This document shows positions 1 through 8,117 of a stretch of DNA of 25,209 bases, piece after piece. The stretch is from Elusimicrobiota bacterium (GTDB lineage Bacteria > Elusimicrobiota > Elusimicrobia > Elusimicrobiales > UBA9959): assembly GCA_003450815.1 (NCBI GenBank), contig DMES01000026.1:1-25209 (forward strand), written 5' to 3'. The notes beneath the pieces are model-generated. The model made no database searches. It was not told the DNA's origin and saw only the letters and a list, made by a program, of their open reading frames with translations. The position numbers and the translations under genes were made by a program. Position 1 is the first letter of the stretch, and every line of letters begins with the position of its first letter.

Positions 1-115
1 CTATTTTTTACCGGACAGCTGTGATACAACAAAAAATCTAAACAAAGCTGTCGCCAGAAATCTGCTCAGGTTCCCTGAGGACTTTATGTTTAAACTTCAA
101 AAGGATGAACTGGTG

Positions 116-146
116 AACTTGAGGTTCCAATTTGGAACCTCAAGTT
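116..146. repeat. 31-nt inverted repeat inside the ORF6N gene
   Basis: Two perfect 15-nt arms (116-130 and 132-146) are separated by one base. It lies inside the coding sequence at the segment translated NLRFQFGTSS. The arms contain the word GAGGTTCC. Part of the symmetry may come from codon constraints, since the peptide here is family-typical. Confidence 0.8.
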
Positions 147-352
147 GGGGCGGCAGGCGTTATTCCCCGCACGCCTTTACCGAAAACGGGGTCGCCATGC
201 TTTCAAGCGTGTTGAATAGCCGCCGTGCGATTGAGGTAAACATCCAGATAATGCGCACTTTTACAAAAATCAGACAACTACTTTCAAGCCATGCAGACCT
301 TCTCCGCAAACTTGAAGGAATGGAGAAAAAATACGATTACCAGTTCAAGATT

Positions 353-442
353 GATTTTCCCGTAAGAAGTCGGTATTTACACGGGAAAATCAACATTGAG
401 TGTTGCGCCGCAGGTTCGCCCAATCGTGGGTCCGCCGGCGGA
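353..442. repeat. cluster of hairpins at the altered 3' end of the ORF6N gene
   Basis: Three successive dyads are present: GATTTTCCCGT at 353-363 with its complement at 381-391, CAACA/TGTTG at 391-405, and the perfect palindrome TCCGCCGGCGGA at 431-442. They begin exactly where the encoded protein leaves the ORF6N consensus. This may be a small palindromic insertion or the edge of a rearrangement. Confidence 0.5.
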
Positions 443-557
443 GCATACAACATGGTCGTAATCAAAGGGTTATAACAGTACCCATTTTGCTAAAATATTC
501 GAGTAAGGGTCGCAAAAAGATGTTGCTTTTACATTGAACTATTGATAATTGAGGGGT

Positions 558-580
558 AAAAAGGTAGCTGCTACCTTTTT
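558..580 (+). promoter_or_regulatory. hairpin between the Shine-Dalgarno and start codon of purC
   Basis: A 10-bp perfect stem (558-567 with 571-580) closes a 3-nt loop and ends one base before the purC ATG at 582. The only Shine-Dalgarno-like sequence, GAGGGG at 551-556, lies just before the hairpin. Forming the stem would bring the Shine-Dalgarno next to the ATG. The T-run on its 3' side also makes it resemble a terminator/attenuator, so it could control purC translation or transcription. Confidence 0.5.
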
Positions 581-581
581 T

Positions 582-1607
582 ATGAAAAATGAAATAAAAC
601 TTCTTCACAAGGGTAAAGTGCGGGATGTGTACTCGGTCGGGGAGAAATACCTGCTTATCGTTTCATCGGACAGGATCTCGGCTTTTGATTTTATCCTGCC
701 CACCCCTGTGCCGGGCAAGGGGGAACTGCTCAACCGCATCAGCTTGTTCTGGTTTGAGCGCACAAAACACATAATCAACAATCACATCGTAGCCTCCGAC
801 ATAGAAGCTATAAAGTCACAGGTTTCAGGCCACAAGGAATACAAGTCACAAGTCACAGGTCACAAGTCACAAGCCGGAGGTATGGGAGACAAGTCACAAG
901 TCACAAGTCACATGTCACAAGCCGGAGGTACGGGGGACAAGGCACAGGTCACAGGTCACAAGACGGTGGAATTGGATTGGGAATATATGAAGGGGCGCGC
1001 GCTGCTGGTGCGCCGCACCAAGCGGATAAATTTTGAGTGCGTCGTGCGCGGCTATATAACCGGCTCCGGCTGGAAAGAATATCTTAAAGCCGGAACTGTC
1101 TGCGGTATAAAGCTGCCGCCGGGTTTAAAAGAAGCGCAAAAACTGCCCGAGCCCATATTTACGCCCACGACTAAGGCGGACCATGGCCACGACCAGAATG
1201 TGACCTTTGAAGAAATGGCCGCTGATTTCGGCGTAAAAAAAACACGGGTTATAAAAGCTAAAAGCCTGGAGCTTTATAATTTTGCCGCCGCTTACGCGGA
1301 GGCCCGGGGCATAATACTGGCCGACACCAAATTCGAATTCGGCGAGCTGGAGGGGCATCCCGACTCAGGCGGCGGGATAATACTTATAGACGAGGCCCTG
1401 ACCCCCGACTCTTCGCGGTTCTGGGACAAGGCGGCATATAAAATTGGCTCAAGCCCCGAAAGCTTTGACAAACAATTCGTGCGCGACTGGCTTGAGAAAG
1501 AGTCCGGCTGGGATAAAACGCCGCCTCCGCCTGAATTGCCGGCTGAAGTTGTTGCGGGCACGCTTGAAAAATACAAGGAAGCTTTGAATCGCCTCACAGG
1601 ATTGTAA
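582..1607 (+). CDS. purC: SAICAR synthetase with an in-frame repeat insertion
   Basis: Phosphoribosylaminoimidazole-succinocarboxamide synthase joins CAIR and aspartate using ATP in de novo purine synthesis. The protein from ATG 582 is 341 aa. Signatures of the ~290-aa form are clear: HKGKVRDVY near the N-terminus, SDRISAFDF, the Arg-rich GRALLVRRT, FECVVRGYITGSGWKEY, and PEPIFTPTTKADHGHD. The late FELG/DSGGGIILIDE region is also family-like. About 50 residues (near 78-128) between IVASDIEAI and ELDWEYMKGR are foreign: a Lys/Ser/Gln/Val/Gly/His-rich tandem repeat encoded by the GTCACAA-word array at 814-963. Removing it leaves about 291 aa, the normal length, so the insertion probably sits in a surface loop and the enzyme may be active. 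A TTG at 549 would add 11 residues, but I prefer the ATG because the family N-terminus starts there. First gene of the purC-S-L-Q-F-D run. Confidence 0.95.
   Translation: MKNEIKLLHKGKVRDVYSVGEKYLLIVSSDRISAFDFILPTPVPGKGELLNRISLFWFERTKHIINNHIVASDIEAIKSQVSGHKEYKSQVTGHKSQAGGMGDKSQVTSHMSQAGGTGDKAQVTGHKTVELDWEYMKGRALLVRRTKRINFECVVRGYITGSGWKEYLKAGTVCGIKLPPGLKEAQKLPEPIFTPTTKADHGHDQNVTFEEMAADFGVKKTRVIKAKSLELYNFAAAYAEARGIILADTKFEFGELEGHPDSGGGIILIDEALTPDSSRFWDKAAYKIGSSPESFDKQFVRDWLEKESGWDKTPPPPELPAEVVAGTLEKYKEALNRLTGL
814..963 (+). repeat. GTCACAA-word array inserted in frame in purC (element A)
   Basis: 150 bases, exactly 50 codons, of GTCACAAGTCACAGG-type words. The core is two tandem 48-bp units (841-888 and 889-936), differing at a few bases and each ending in a GCCGGAGGTA-type linker, followed by a partial third unit (937-962). 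The unit is 16 codons and encodes the peptide word KSQVT-H-SQAGG. The same words form the intergenic elements near 17323, 18602 and 19553. No complementary arm is present, unlike most of the intergenic copies. Confidence 0.9.
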
Positions 1608-1674
1608 TGGCAGCGACTCTGGCCTGTCGCGGGCCTCTGGCACTGTCCGCGACTGAGTTTACTCTGCCCAAAAA

Positions 1675-1719
1675 GGCAAAGCAAGCTTTGCCACTACAGT
1701 GCGCGCGGTACGCGCGCAC
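1675..1719. terminator. two hairpins in the purC-purS gap
   Basis: GGCAAAG/CTTTGCC (1675-1692, 4-nt loop) is followed by GTGCGCGC/GCGCGCAC (1699-1719, 5-nt loop), then an A-rich stretch. They occupy the 155-base gap between purC and purS. A partial terminator, attenuator or mRNA-processing site is possible. There is no clear T-tract on the + strand, so termination is uncertain. Confidence 0.35.
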
Positions 1720-1762
1720 AATAAAAATACGGTGGACCTGAATAATTACATACATCTGCCAT

Positions 1763-2212
1763 ATGATAATAGAAATCTTTACTAAGGGAAAATACGCTAA
1801 AAATGAAGAGGCGGGGTTTGCAAAAAAACTGGTCCTAGCGGGCCTTAAAACTAATTTTCTGAAAGTTTCCAAATTATATCTTATAGAAGGTGTTTATTCC
1901 GGGGCAGAAATTTCCCGTCTGGCCTGTGAACTGCTGCTCGATCCCATAACCGAGGACTGGTTATTAAAACCGCGCCGTTGCGTCGGCGACAATATCTACC
2001 GTGTTGAGATATGGCTTAAAAACTCGGTCACGGACGTTGTGGGCCAGAGCGTTAAGGAAGCTGTGGCTGATATGGGCCTTAAGGGGCCAAAGCGGTGCCG
2101 GTTCGGCCGGTGCCTGTATGTGCGTGCGTCTTCGGAACTTAAGCTGAAGCATGCCGTTGCCAAAACTCTTATGAACGAAACTGTTAATTATTGCGAAATA
2201 ATAAAAGTTTAA
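1763..2212 (+). CDS. purS: PurS-type FGAM synthase subunit with two tandem PurS-like domains
   Basis: Small structural subunit of formylglycinamidine ribonucleotide synthase, expected to bridge PurL and PurQ. At 149 aa it is nearly twice a normal PurS (~80 aa). The second half (about 75-149) follows the PurS pattern: YRVEIWLKNSVTDVVGQSVKEAV, then RFGRCLYV, and a helix ending in ETVNYCEI. The first half (about 1-65) has a similar strand-helix-strand-helix layout but is more divergent. PurS normally acts as a dimer, and large single-chain PurL proteins carry two such lobes at their N-terminus; this looks like a single-chain version of that pair left as a separate gene. It ends 3 bases before purL, so the two are co-translated. 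Identification rests on the second half and on the purL/purQ context. Confidence 0.8.
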   Translation: MIIEIFTKGKYAKNEEAGFAKKLVLAGLKTNFLKVSKLYLIEGVYSGAEISRLACELLLDPITEDWLLKPRRCVGDNIYRVEIWLKNSVTDVVGQSVKEAVADMGLKGPKRCRFGRCLYVRASSELKLKHAVAKTLMNETVNYCEIIKV

Positions 2213-2215
2213 CTC

Positions 2216-4603
2216 ATGGAACTGCTCCTTTCAAAATTCTCAACGTTAAACCACAAGCAGCTCGCCGCGCTTGACAAAAAATACGGCTGGTCGCTGAACC
2301 TGCTTGAGCTAGAAGCCGCCCAAAGATATTTTAAAAAGCTTAAGCGCGAGCCTACCCGCGGAGAGCTTGAGACCATCGCCCAGACCTGGTCCGAGCACTG
2401 CAAACACAAAACTTTTTCCGGCCCGGTTAAATTCCGCTCAGGCCGCAAAGTAAAGCGTTACAAAAATCTTTTTAAAGAAACCATAGTAAAAGCCACGCGC
2501 CGGCTTAATAAACAGTGGTGCCTGTCGGTTTTTAAGGACAACGCAGGTGTGGTTGAATTCGGGGCCGGCGGCAAGTGGGCGCTTGCCTTTAAGGCAGAAA
2601 CGCACAACCATCCCTGCGCGCTGGAACCTTACGGGGGGGCCGAAACCGGTGTGGGCGGCGTGGTGCGCGACATAATGGGAGTGGGCCTTGGGGCAAAGCC
2701 GGTGCTGAACACCGACATTTTTTGTTTCGGCCGGCTGGATTCCAAAATGAAGCTGCCTAAAAACGCTTTGGGCGCGCGCCGCATATTTGATGGCGTGGTT
2801 GAAGGCGTGCGAGATTACGGCAACCGAATGGGAATACCCACGGCCGCCGGAGCGGTGGTTTTTGACGACGGCTACGCGCTGAACCCGCTTGTTTTTGTGG
2901 GCTGCGCCGGTATAATTCCGCGCGACAAAATACATAAAAAGGTTAGTCCGGGCGAGCTGATAGTCGTTATAGGGGGCAGCACGGGTAGGGACGGCATACA
3001 TGGCGCCACTTTTTCTTCGGCTAATATCGCGGAGGATACCTCAAACTCTGCCGTACAGATAGGCCACGCTCTGAACGAAAAAAAAGCTTTGGACGTACTG
3101 TTAAAAGCCAGGGATAAAAACCTTTACAGCGCGGTAACGGACTGCGGTGCGGGCGGTTTCTCTTCAGCCATAGGCGAACTTGCCTCGGAGTGCGGGGCGA
3201 TAGTTGAGCTTGAAAAAGCCGAACTGAAAGATACCGCCATTGAGCCCTGGGAAATATGGGTTTCAGAGTCACAGGAGCGTATGGTGTTTGCCGTGCCGCC
3301 GAAGAATTTAAAGAGACTGGCGGAGATAGCGGACGGTGAGAACTGCGGTTACTGCGTACTGGGGCGCTTTACCGGTGATAACAAACTGAGGGTTACTTTT
3401 AAAGGGGAAAGCGTGGTCGCGCTGGATAACGCGTTCCTGCACGGCGGCATCCCCAATTATGAAAAAAACGCCGTTTTCCTGTCACCTGCTACCTGCAACC
3501 TTCCGCCTAAAAAAATAAAAAAACCGTACCATCAGGTACTTAAAAGTATTTTGTCCCATCCCAATGTCTGCTCCAGACGCTCCATTGTAAGCCAGTACGA
3601 TCATGAAGTGCAGGGCGGCACTGTTGTAAAGCCGTTCGTGGGCCCCGGACAAAACGGCCCTTCCGACGCCGCCGTTATCTGGCCGCAGGCGGCCACCGGC
3701 GACATGAAGGATTTTTCCGGTTTTGCGGCCGCCCACGGTATTAATCCTGCGGTGGGGCGGATAAACCCGTATCTGATGGCCCTCTATGCGGCGGATGAGG
3801 CGGTGCGAAATCTTTTGTGCGTGGGAGCCGATATCACTCGGACGGCGTTACTGGACAATTTTTGTGCCGGCTCGCCCAAAGACCCGCAGGTGATGGGGGG
3901 GCTTGTATTGGCGGCCGAGGGCTGTTACGCCGCCGCTATGGGCTACGGCGCGCCGTTCATCTCCGGCAAGGACAGCTTTTATAATCAGTCAACGGACGCA
4001 GCCGGCCGTCAGTACCCGGTGCCGCTCACGCTTCTTATTTCAGCGGTGGCCCCTGTTGAGGATATACGCAAGTCTTTTTCCATGAACCTGAAAAGGCCGG
4101 GCAACCCTATTTATCTTGCCGGTACTGCCCGTAAAGGCATGGGTGGCTCCATTTATAATGAATTGTACCCATCCGGAAATAACGCGCTCAGCGGTCTGGA
4201 TATTAAAGATAGTTTTAAACTCTACAAGGCACTGCTTTCGGCCATGCGTTCAGGATATGTGATGGCGGCCCACGATATTTCGGATGGCGGGTTTGCGGCT
4301 GCGGCGGCTGAAATGGCTTTTGGCGGCGATTTCGGAGCCGACTTGTGTCCCGAACTGTGTTTTGCCGAAAGCGGCATATCCGAAACGGAATTGCTTTTTG
4401 GCGAGTCGCCTTCAAGGCTGCTGCTGGAGGTGGATAAAAAGTCTGAGTCTGATTTCCTCTCGCTTGTGTCCAGTCTGCAGGTGGCAAAGGCCGGCTATGT
4501 CAACAACCGCGCTGAACTGATAATAATAAATGCCCGCGGTAAAGAACTGGTAAAGGAAAAAAACGCCGGCTTGCTGGCTTGTTGGGAAAGAGATTTGTTA
4601 TGA
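2216..4603 (+). CDS. purL: phosphoribosylformylglycinamidine synthase, synthetase subunit
   Basis: Converts FGAR plus ammonia (from PurQ) and ATP to FGAM, step 4 of purine synthesis. It is 795 aa, somewhat longer than usual small-type PurL (~740) but without the C-terminal glutaminase of large PurL. Visible landmarks: the linker-domain motif TWSEHCKHKTF (about residue 59), the ATP-site segment FKAETHNHPCALEPYGGAETGVGG (about 124-147, in two motifs), GVVRDIMGVG, CGAGGFSSAIGELASE, then in the second half SQYDHEVQGGTVVKPF, PYLMALYAADEAVRNLLCVGAD, FISGKDSFYNQ and AHDISDGGFAAAAAEMAFGG. The duplicated AIRS-like architecture is intact. Start ATG 2216 follows the purS stop by 3 bases. The last codons overlap purQ by 4 bases (ATGA). 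Confidence 0.96.
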   Translation: MELLLSKFSTLNHKQLAALDKKYGWSLNLLELEAAQRYFKKLKREPTRGELETIAQTWSEHCKHKTFSGPVKFRSGRKVKRYKNLFKETIVKATRRLNKQWCLSVFKDNAGVVEFGAGGKWALAFKAETHNHPCALEPYGGAETGVGGVVRDIMGVGLGAKPVLNTDIFCFGRLDSKMKLPKNALGARRIFDGVVEGVRDYGNRMGIPTAAGAVVFDDGYALNPLVFVGCAGIIPRDKIHKKVSPGELIVVIGGSTGRDGIHGATFSSANIAEDTSNSAVQIGHALNEKKALDVLLKARDKNLYSAVTDCGAGGFSSAIGELASECGAIVELEKAELKDTAIEPWEIWVSESQERMVFAVPPKNLKRLAEIADGENCGYCVLGRFTGDNKLRVTFKGESVVALDNAFLHGGIPNYEKNAVFLSPATCNLPPKKIKKPYHQVLKSILSHPNVCSRRSIVSQYDHEVQGGTVVKPFVGPGQNGPSDAAVIWPQAATGDMKDFSGFAAAHGINPAVGRINPYLMALYAADEAVRNLLCVGADITRTALLDNFCAGSPKDPQVMGGLVLAAEGCYAAAMGYGAPFISGKDSFYNQSTDAAGRQYPVPLTLLISAVAPVEDIRKSFSMNLKRPGNPIYLAGTARKGMGGSIYNELYPSGNNALSGLDIKDSFKLYKALLSAMRSGYVMAAHDISDGGFAAAAAEMAFGGDFGADLCPELCFAESGISETELLFGESPSRLLLEVDKKSESDFLSLVSSLQVAKAGYVNNRAELIIINARGKELVKEKNAGLLACWERDLL

Positions 4604-5340
4604 AAAGGCCCAAAGCTCTCATCCTTCGCGGCTCAGCCACCAATTGCGATATTGAAACCGCCAATGCCTTCGCTTACGCGGGTGCATGCTCTGACCTTGC
4701 GCATATAAATGAGTTCCTTTCAGGCAAAAAAAGCGTTTTGGATTATGATATTCTGGCGTTTCCCGGCGGGTTTTCCTATGGCGACGATATTTCAGCCGGT
4801 AAGATCTTTTCCGTAAAGCTTGAAAAGATTGCAGCCGGGCTTGAAAAGTTCATTAAGGACAAAAGGCCGGTTATAGGCATCTGCAACGGTTTTCAGATAA
4901 TGGTAAAAGCCGGCCTCCTGCCGCAGAACAAAGGCCGCGCGCGCACCGCCACGCTTTTTACGAACGACTGTGGTCATTTTCTGGCAAAGTGGATAAAGCT
5001 GAAAGTTAACACCAAAAGCCCCTGTATCTTCACGAGAGGTCTGCCTTCGGAGATAGAGCTTCCCATGGCGCACGGCGAGGGTAAATTTATCACGAGGGAT
5101 TCAAAAACCCTCGCGACTATACTCAAAAATAATTTACACGTCCTTACTTATGCGGATAATCCTAACGGTTCCATGGCGGATATCGCTGGCATCTGCTGCG
5201 TCTGTGGAACTGTTTTTGGCCTTATGCCGCACCCAGAGCGTAATTTTTTCTCCTGGCAGCATCCGGACAGGAAAAAAGTTAAAGAAGCTTTGGCTGTGGG
5301 GTATCAGTTCTTCAAGAACGCCGTTGAATATGTACGGTGA
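4600..5340 (+). CDS. purQ: phosphoribosylformylglycinamidine synthase, glutaminase subunit
   Basis: Class I glutamine amidotransferase that releases ammonia for PurL. 246 aa from ATG 4600, which overlaps the purL stop (ATGA), a typical translational coupling; an ATG at 4579 inside purL is less likely. The nucleophile elbow GICNGFQIMVKAGLLP places the catalytic Cys near residue 95. The His and Glu of the triad are in PHPERNFF (near 211 and 213). The early motif FPGGFSYGDDISAG is PurQ-specific. Separate PurS, PurL and PurQ genes mean the three-subunit, Bacillus-type enzyme, modified here by the doubled PurS. Confidence 0.95.
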   Translation: MKRPKALILRGSATNCDIETANAFAYAGACSDLAHINEFLSGKKSVLDYDILAFPGGFSYGDDISAGKIFSVKLEKIAAGLEKFIKDKRPVIGICNGFQIMVKAGLLPQNKGRARTATLFTNDCGHFLAKWIKLKVNTKSPCIFTRGLPSEIELPMAHGEGKFITRDSKTLATILKNNLHVLTYADNPNGSMADIAGICCVCGTVFGLMPHPERNFFSWQHPDRKKVKEALAVGYQFFKNAVEYVR

Positions 5341-5436
5341 CTACGGGTTATGGTTTTGGGGCAGGAACCATTCAGATGCACAGAAATAATAAGGCAGCAT
5401 GAATTTGTCTAAATATTCGTTTGTTGAGGAACTATT

Positions 5437-6774
5437 ATGTGCGGAATATTTGTCGTAGCCGGAAATAAAGAAGCGGCCAGAATTGCTTATGTGGGCCTTT
5501 TTACCCTTCAGCACCGCGGCCAGGAATCCGCCGGAATAGTAACCGAGCACAAGGGCCGCCTGCTGTCGCATCGAGGCATGGGCCTTGTGGGCGGGGTGTT
5601 TTCAAATTACGCTTTGGATTATCTCGAAGGGACTAGCGCCGTGGGCCATGTCAGATATTCCACGGCCGGTTCAAGCGAAATAAAAAACGCACAGCCGCTT
5701 TTCTTTAAAACCTCATCCAGCGAACTCGCTGTGGCCCATAACGGCAACCTTACCAACGCGGCCCGCTTAAGAAAAGAGCTTGGCGGGCGCGGAGCAATTT
5801 TCCAGTCCGCCACCGACAGTGAACTGATAGTTCATCTTATAGCAAGGTGTAATGGCTCCGAACTTGAGGATGCGGCGGCAAAAAGCCTGCCAAAACTGCG
5901 CGGCGGCTATGCTTTCGCTTTCATGGCGCCCGGTAAAATTATAGGCGCGCGAGATCCGCTAGGCATAAGACCGCTTGTGCTTGGCCGGCTTGGCGGAGCC
6001 TGGCTGATGTCGTCCGAAACCTGCGCCATTGAAGTTGTGGGGGGGCGTGTTATCCGCGAGGTGGAGCCGGGGGAAATGGTGACGATAAGAGGCGGAAAAC
6101 TTTTTTCAAAAAGATTCGCCCCGCGTCGTAAGGCCGCGCGCTGCGTTTTTGAACAGGTTTATTTCGCGCGTCCCGATTCAGTCGTTTGCGGCCGCACGGT
6201 GCAGCTGGCCCGCCATAATATAGGGAGCCTGCTCGCAAGTGAACTTAAAAACATCAAGGCGGACCTGGTTTCAGGCGTGCCGGATTCGGGCACAGCTTAC
6301 GCGCTCGGGTTTTCTCAAAGGTCCGGCATACCCTATAAAACGGTTTTCATGCGCAATCATTACAGCGGCAGGTCCTTTATTCAGCCCGACCAGAAACTGA
6401 GGGAGTTTACGGCGCATTTAAAACTTGCGCCCATAAGGGATGTTATAAAGGGCAAAAGCATTATCCTTGTGGACGACTCCCTGGTGCGCGGTACCACCTC
6501 GCGCCGGATAATAGGCAACCTCAAAAGAGCCGGAGCGAAAAAAGTGATAATGGCTGTGGCCTCGCCGCCGGTTATGGGTTCATGTTTTTACGGTATAGAC
6601 ACGCCTGATAAGAGTGATCTTATAGCCAATCGGATGCCGCAGGAAGGGATACGGAAGTTTATATGCGCCGACGGGCTTTATTACCTCTCTCCTGAAAACT
6701 TGATAAAAGCCTGTGGTAATAATTCCGGAACGAATTTCTGCTCGGCCTGCTTCACCGGAAAGTATCCATTATGA
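5437..6774 (+). CDS. purF: amidophosphoribosyltransferase (Fe-S type)
   Basis: Commits PRPP to purine synthesis by transferring glutamine ammonia to give phosphoribosylamine. It is 445 aa. The protein begins MCGIF, so Cys2 is the N-terminal nucleophile with no propeptide. N-terminal glutaminase motifs LQHRGQESAGIV and GHVRYSTAGSS, then AHNGNLTN. The PRPP loop is SIILVDDSLVRGTTSRR (about residues 344-360). Cysteines near 236 (RCVFEQVYFARPDS), 383 (GSCFYGID) and 435/438 (FCSACFTGKYP) match the positions that hold a [4Fe-4S] cluster in Bacillus PurF, so a cluster is likely. GAGGAA at 5425-5430 is a good ribosome site. A 96-base gap separates it from purQ, and it overlaps purD by ATGA. Confidence 0.96.
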   Translation: MCGIFVVAGNKEAARIAYVGLFTLQHRGQESAGIVTEHKGRLLSHRGMGLVGGVFSNYALDYLEGTSAVGHVRYSTAGSSEIKNAQPLFFKTSSSELAVAHNGNLTNAARLRKELGGRGAIFQSATDSELIVHLIARCNGSELEDAAAKSLPKLRGGYAFAFMAPGKIIGARDPLGIRPLVLGRLGGAWLMSSETCAIEVVGGRVIREVEPGEMVTIRGGKLFSKRFAPRRKAARCVFEQVYFARPDSVVCGRTVQLARHNIGSLLASELKNIKADLVSGVPDSGTAYALGFSQRSGIPYKTVFMRNHYSGRSFIQPDQKLREFTAHLKLAPIRDVIKGKSIILVDDSLVRGTTSRRIIGNLKRAGAKKVIMAVASPPVMGSCFYGIDTPDKSDLIANRMPQEGIRKFICADGLYYLSPENLIKACGNNSGTNFCSACFTGKYPL

Positions 6775-8021
6775 ATATTCTAATTATCGGAAGCGGAGGG
6801 CGCGAGCACGCGCTGGCCTGGAAATTGAAAGCGAGCCCACTGGTTGACAAACTCTACGCCGCCCCAGGTTCCGCAGGCATGGCGGAACTTGCCGAGCCCA
6901 CGGGCATAGCCCAGGATGATTTTGAAAAACTTGCGGGGTTTTGCCTTGAAAAGCAAATTGAACTGGCGGTGGTGGGTCCGGAGGCGCCGCTTTCAAAGGG
7001 CGCGGCTGATTTCTTGTCCGGCCGCGGCGTGAAAGTTTTCGGTCCCTCGCAGAAAGGCGCCATGCTAGAGGCGTCAAAGCAATTCGCCAAGGAATTCATG
7101 CACAGGCACTATATTCCCACGGCAGATTTCCAGGTTTTTTACGATTCAGGCTGCGCCAGGGAAAAAATAAAAGAAAACAAAAAATATCCGCTGGTTATAA
7201 AAGCCGACGGCCTGGCCTCCGGCAAAGGCGTGCGCATATGCGAAAACGAGGCGCAGGCGCTTGAGGCCGTTTCTGATTTCATGGAAAAGCGGGTTTTTGG
7301 CTATTCCGGCTCAAAGATAATAATTGAAGAGTTCCTGGTGGGTAAAGAGGTCTCGGTAATGGCCCTGATAGACGGCGAAACCTTCCTGATGTTGCCCGTT
7401 TCGCGCGATCACAAGCGCCTGCTTGACAATAACGAAGGCCCCAACACCGGCGGTATGGGCGCTTTTTGTCCGGTGCCGCTGGACGCGCAAATTCTTGAGG
7501 CCATAAAAAAAGAAGTGCTGGAACGCTTTCTGGCGGGTATAAAGAAAGACCGCCTTCCCTATCGCGGTGTTATTTACGCGGGACTGATGCTTACTGAAAA
7601 AGGTCCGAAAACGCTTGAATTCAATGTCCGCTTCGGCGACCCTGAAACACAGTGTCTCATGCCGATGATAAAATCCGACCTGGCCGGACTTATGCTTGCC
7701 TGCGCGGAGGGGAAACTTGCGGGAAAGACTATTGAAACCGAAGCTGGGGCCTGCGTTTGTGTGACGCTTGCGGCTCGCGGGTACCCTGGTAACCCGGAAA
7801 AGGGCGCCTGGATACAAGGGTTGGATAAAACGCCTTCGGAAGTTTTGGCTTTTCACTCCGGAACTAGCGCTGAAGGCGGCAGGTTTTTTGTTAACGGGGG
7901 AAGGGTTTTAGGCGTTATGGCCATAGGCGCGGATATCTCATCCGCCGCTAAAAAAGCTTATGCGGCGATAAAGACGATCAATTTTGACGGTATGCAGTAC
8001 CGCAGGGATATCGGAGCTTGA
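6771..8021 (+). CDS. purD: phosphoribosylamine-glycine ligase (GARS)
   Basis: ATP-grasp enzyme that adds glycine to phosphoribosylamine, step 2 of the pathway. At 416 aa it is the normal length. N-terminal GSGGREHALAWKL, then VVGPEAPLSKG, the ATP-grasp core YPLVIKADGLASGKGV, IIEEFLVGKEVSVMALIDG, the glycine/ATP segment NNEGPNTGGMGAF, and NVRFGDPETQCLMP near residue 285-298. The C-terminal domain has FHSGTS and NGGRVLGVMA. ATG 6771 overlaps the purF stop, so the two products, which hand over the unstable phosphoribosylamine, are made together. Last gene of the first purine block. Confidence 0.96.
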   Translation: MNILIIGSGGREHALAWKLKASPLVDKLYAAPGSAGMAELAEPTGIAQDDFEKLAGFCLEKQIELAVVGPEAPLSKGAADFLSGRGVKVFGPSQKGAMLEASKQFAKEFMHRHYIPTADFQVFYDSGCAREKIKENKKYPLVIKADGLASGKGVRICENEAQALEAVSDFMEKRVFGYSGSKIIIEEFLVGKEVSVMALIDGETFLMLPVSRDHKRLLDNNEGPNTGGMGAFCPVPLDAQILEAIKKEVLERFLAGIKKDRLPYRGVIYAGLMLTEKGPKTLEFNVRFGDPETQCLMPMIKSDLAGLMLACAEGKLAGKTIETEAGACVCVTLAARGYPGNPEKGAWIQGLDKTPSEVLAFHSGTSAEGGRFFVNGGRVLGVMAIGADISSAAKKAYAAIKTINFDGMQYRRDIGA

Positions 8022-8117
8022 AAACCACGGTAGAGTCGCAAAAAGCTGTTTCGCTTTACAGCGGCTCCATTTCAACTATGACGCAAACACACACACGATA
8101 ACGGTCCTTATGTTTAC

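Larger units (their letters stand above)
2..475 (+). pseudogene. ORF6N-domain protein, 5' part outside the window, C-terminus abnormal
   Basis: The reading frame is open from base 2, so the true start lies upstream; the first internal ATG is at 86. The core is typical of the ORF6N domain of phage-type and accessory proteins (KilA-N/ORF6N class, probably DNA-binding): NLNKAVARN, RFPEDFMFKL, TSSWGGRRY, then HAFTENGVAMLSSVLNS and IEVNIQIMRTFTK, followed by a charged coiled-coil-like tail ending KYDYQFKI. From about base 353 the sequence stops looking like the family (usually a short V/I-F-D-A-I-R tail) and becomes Cys/Gly-rich. The switch coincides with an 11-bp inverted repeat at 353-363/381-391. 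I read this as a gene whose 3' end was replaced or frameshifted; it may still be expressed. Function is unknown beyond the domain. Confidence 0.6.

Noticed and set aside
841..963. Tandem 48-bp units as a possible CRISPR array
   Set aside because: Units are contiguous without unique spacers, are in frame with purC, and no cas genes are present.
2438..3001. Minus-strand open frame (187 codons) inside purL
   Set aside because: It mirrors conserved purL codons, with no ribosome site and no recognisable domain.
7311..7856. Minus-strand open frame (181 codons) inside purD
   Set aside because: A shadow of the conserved ATP-grasp region; no independent evidence.
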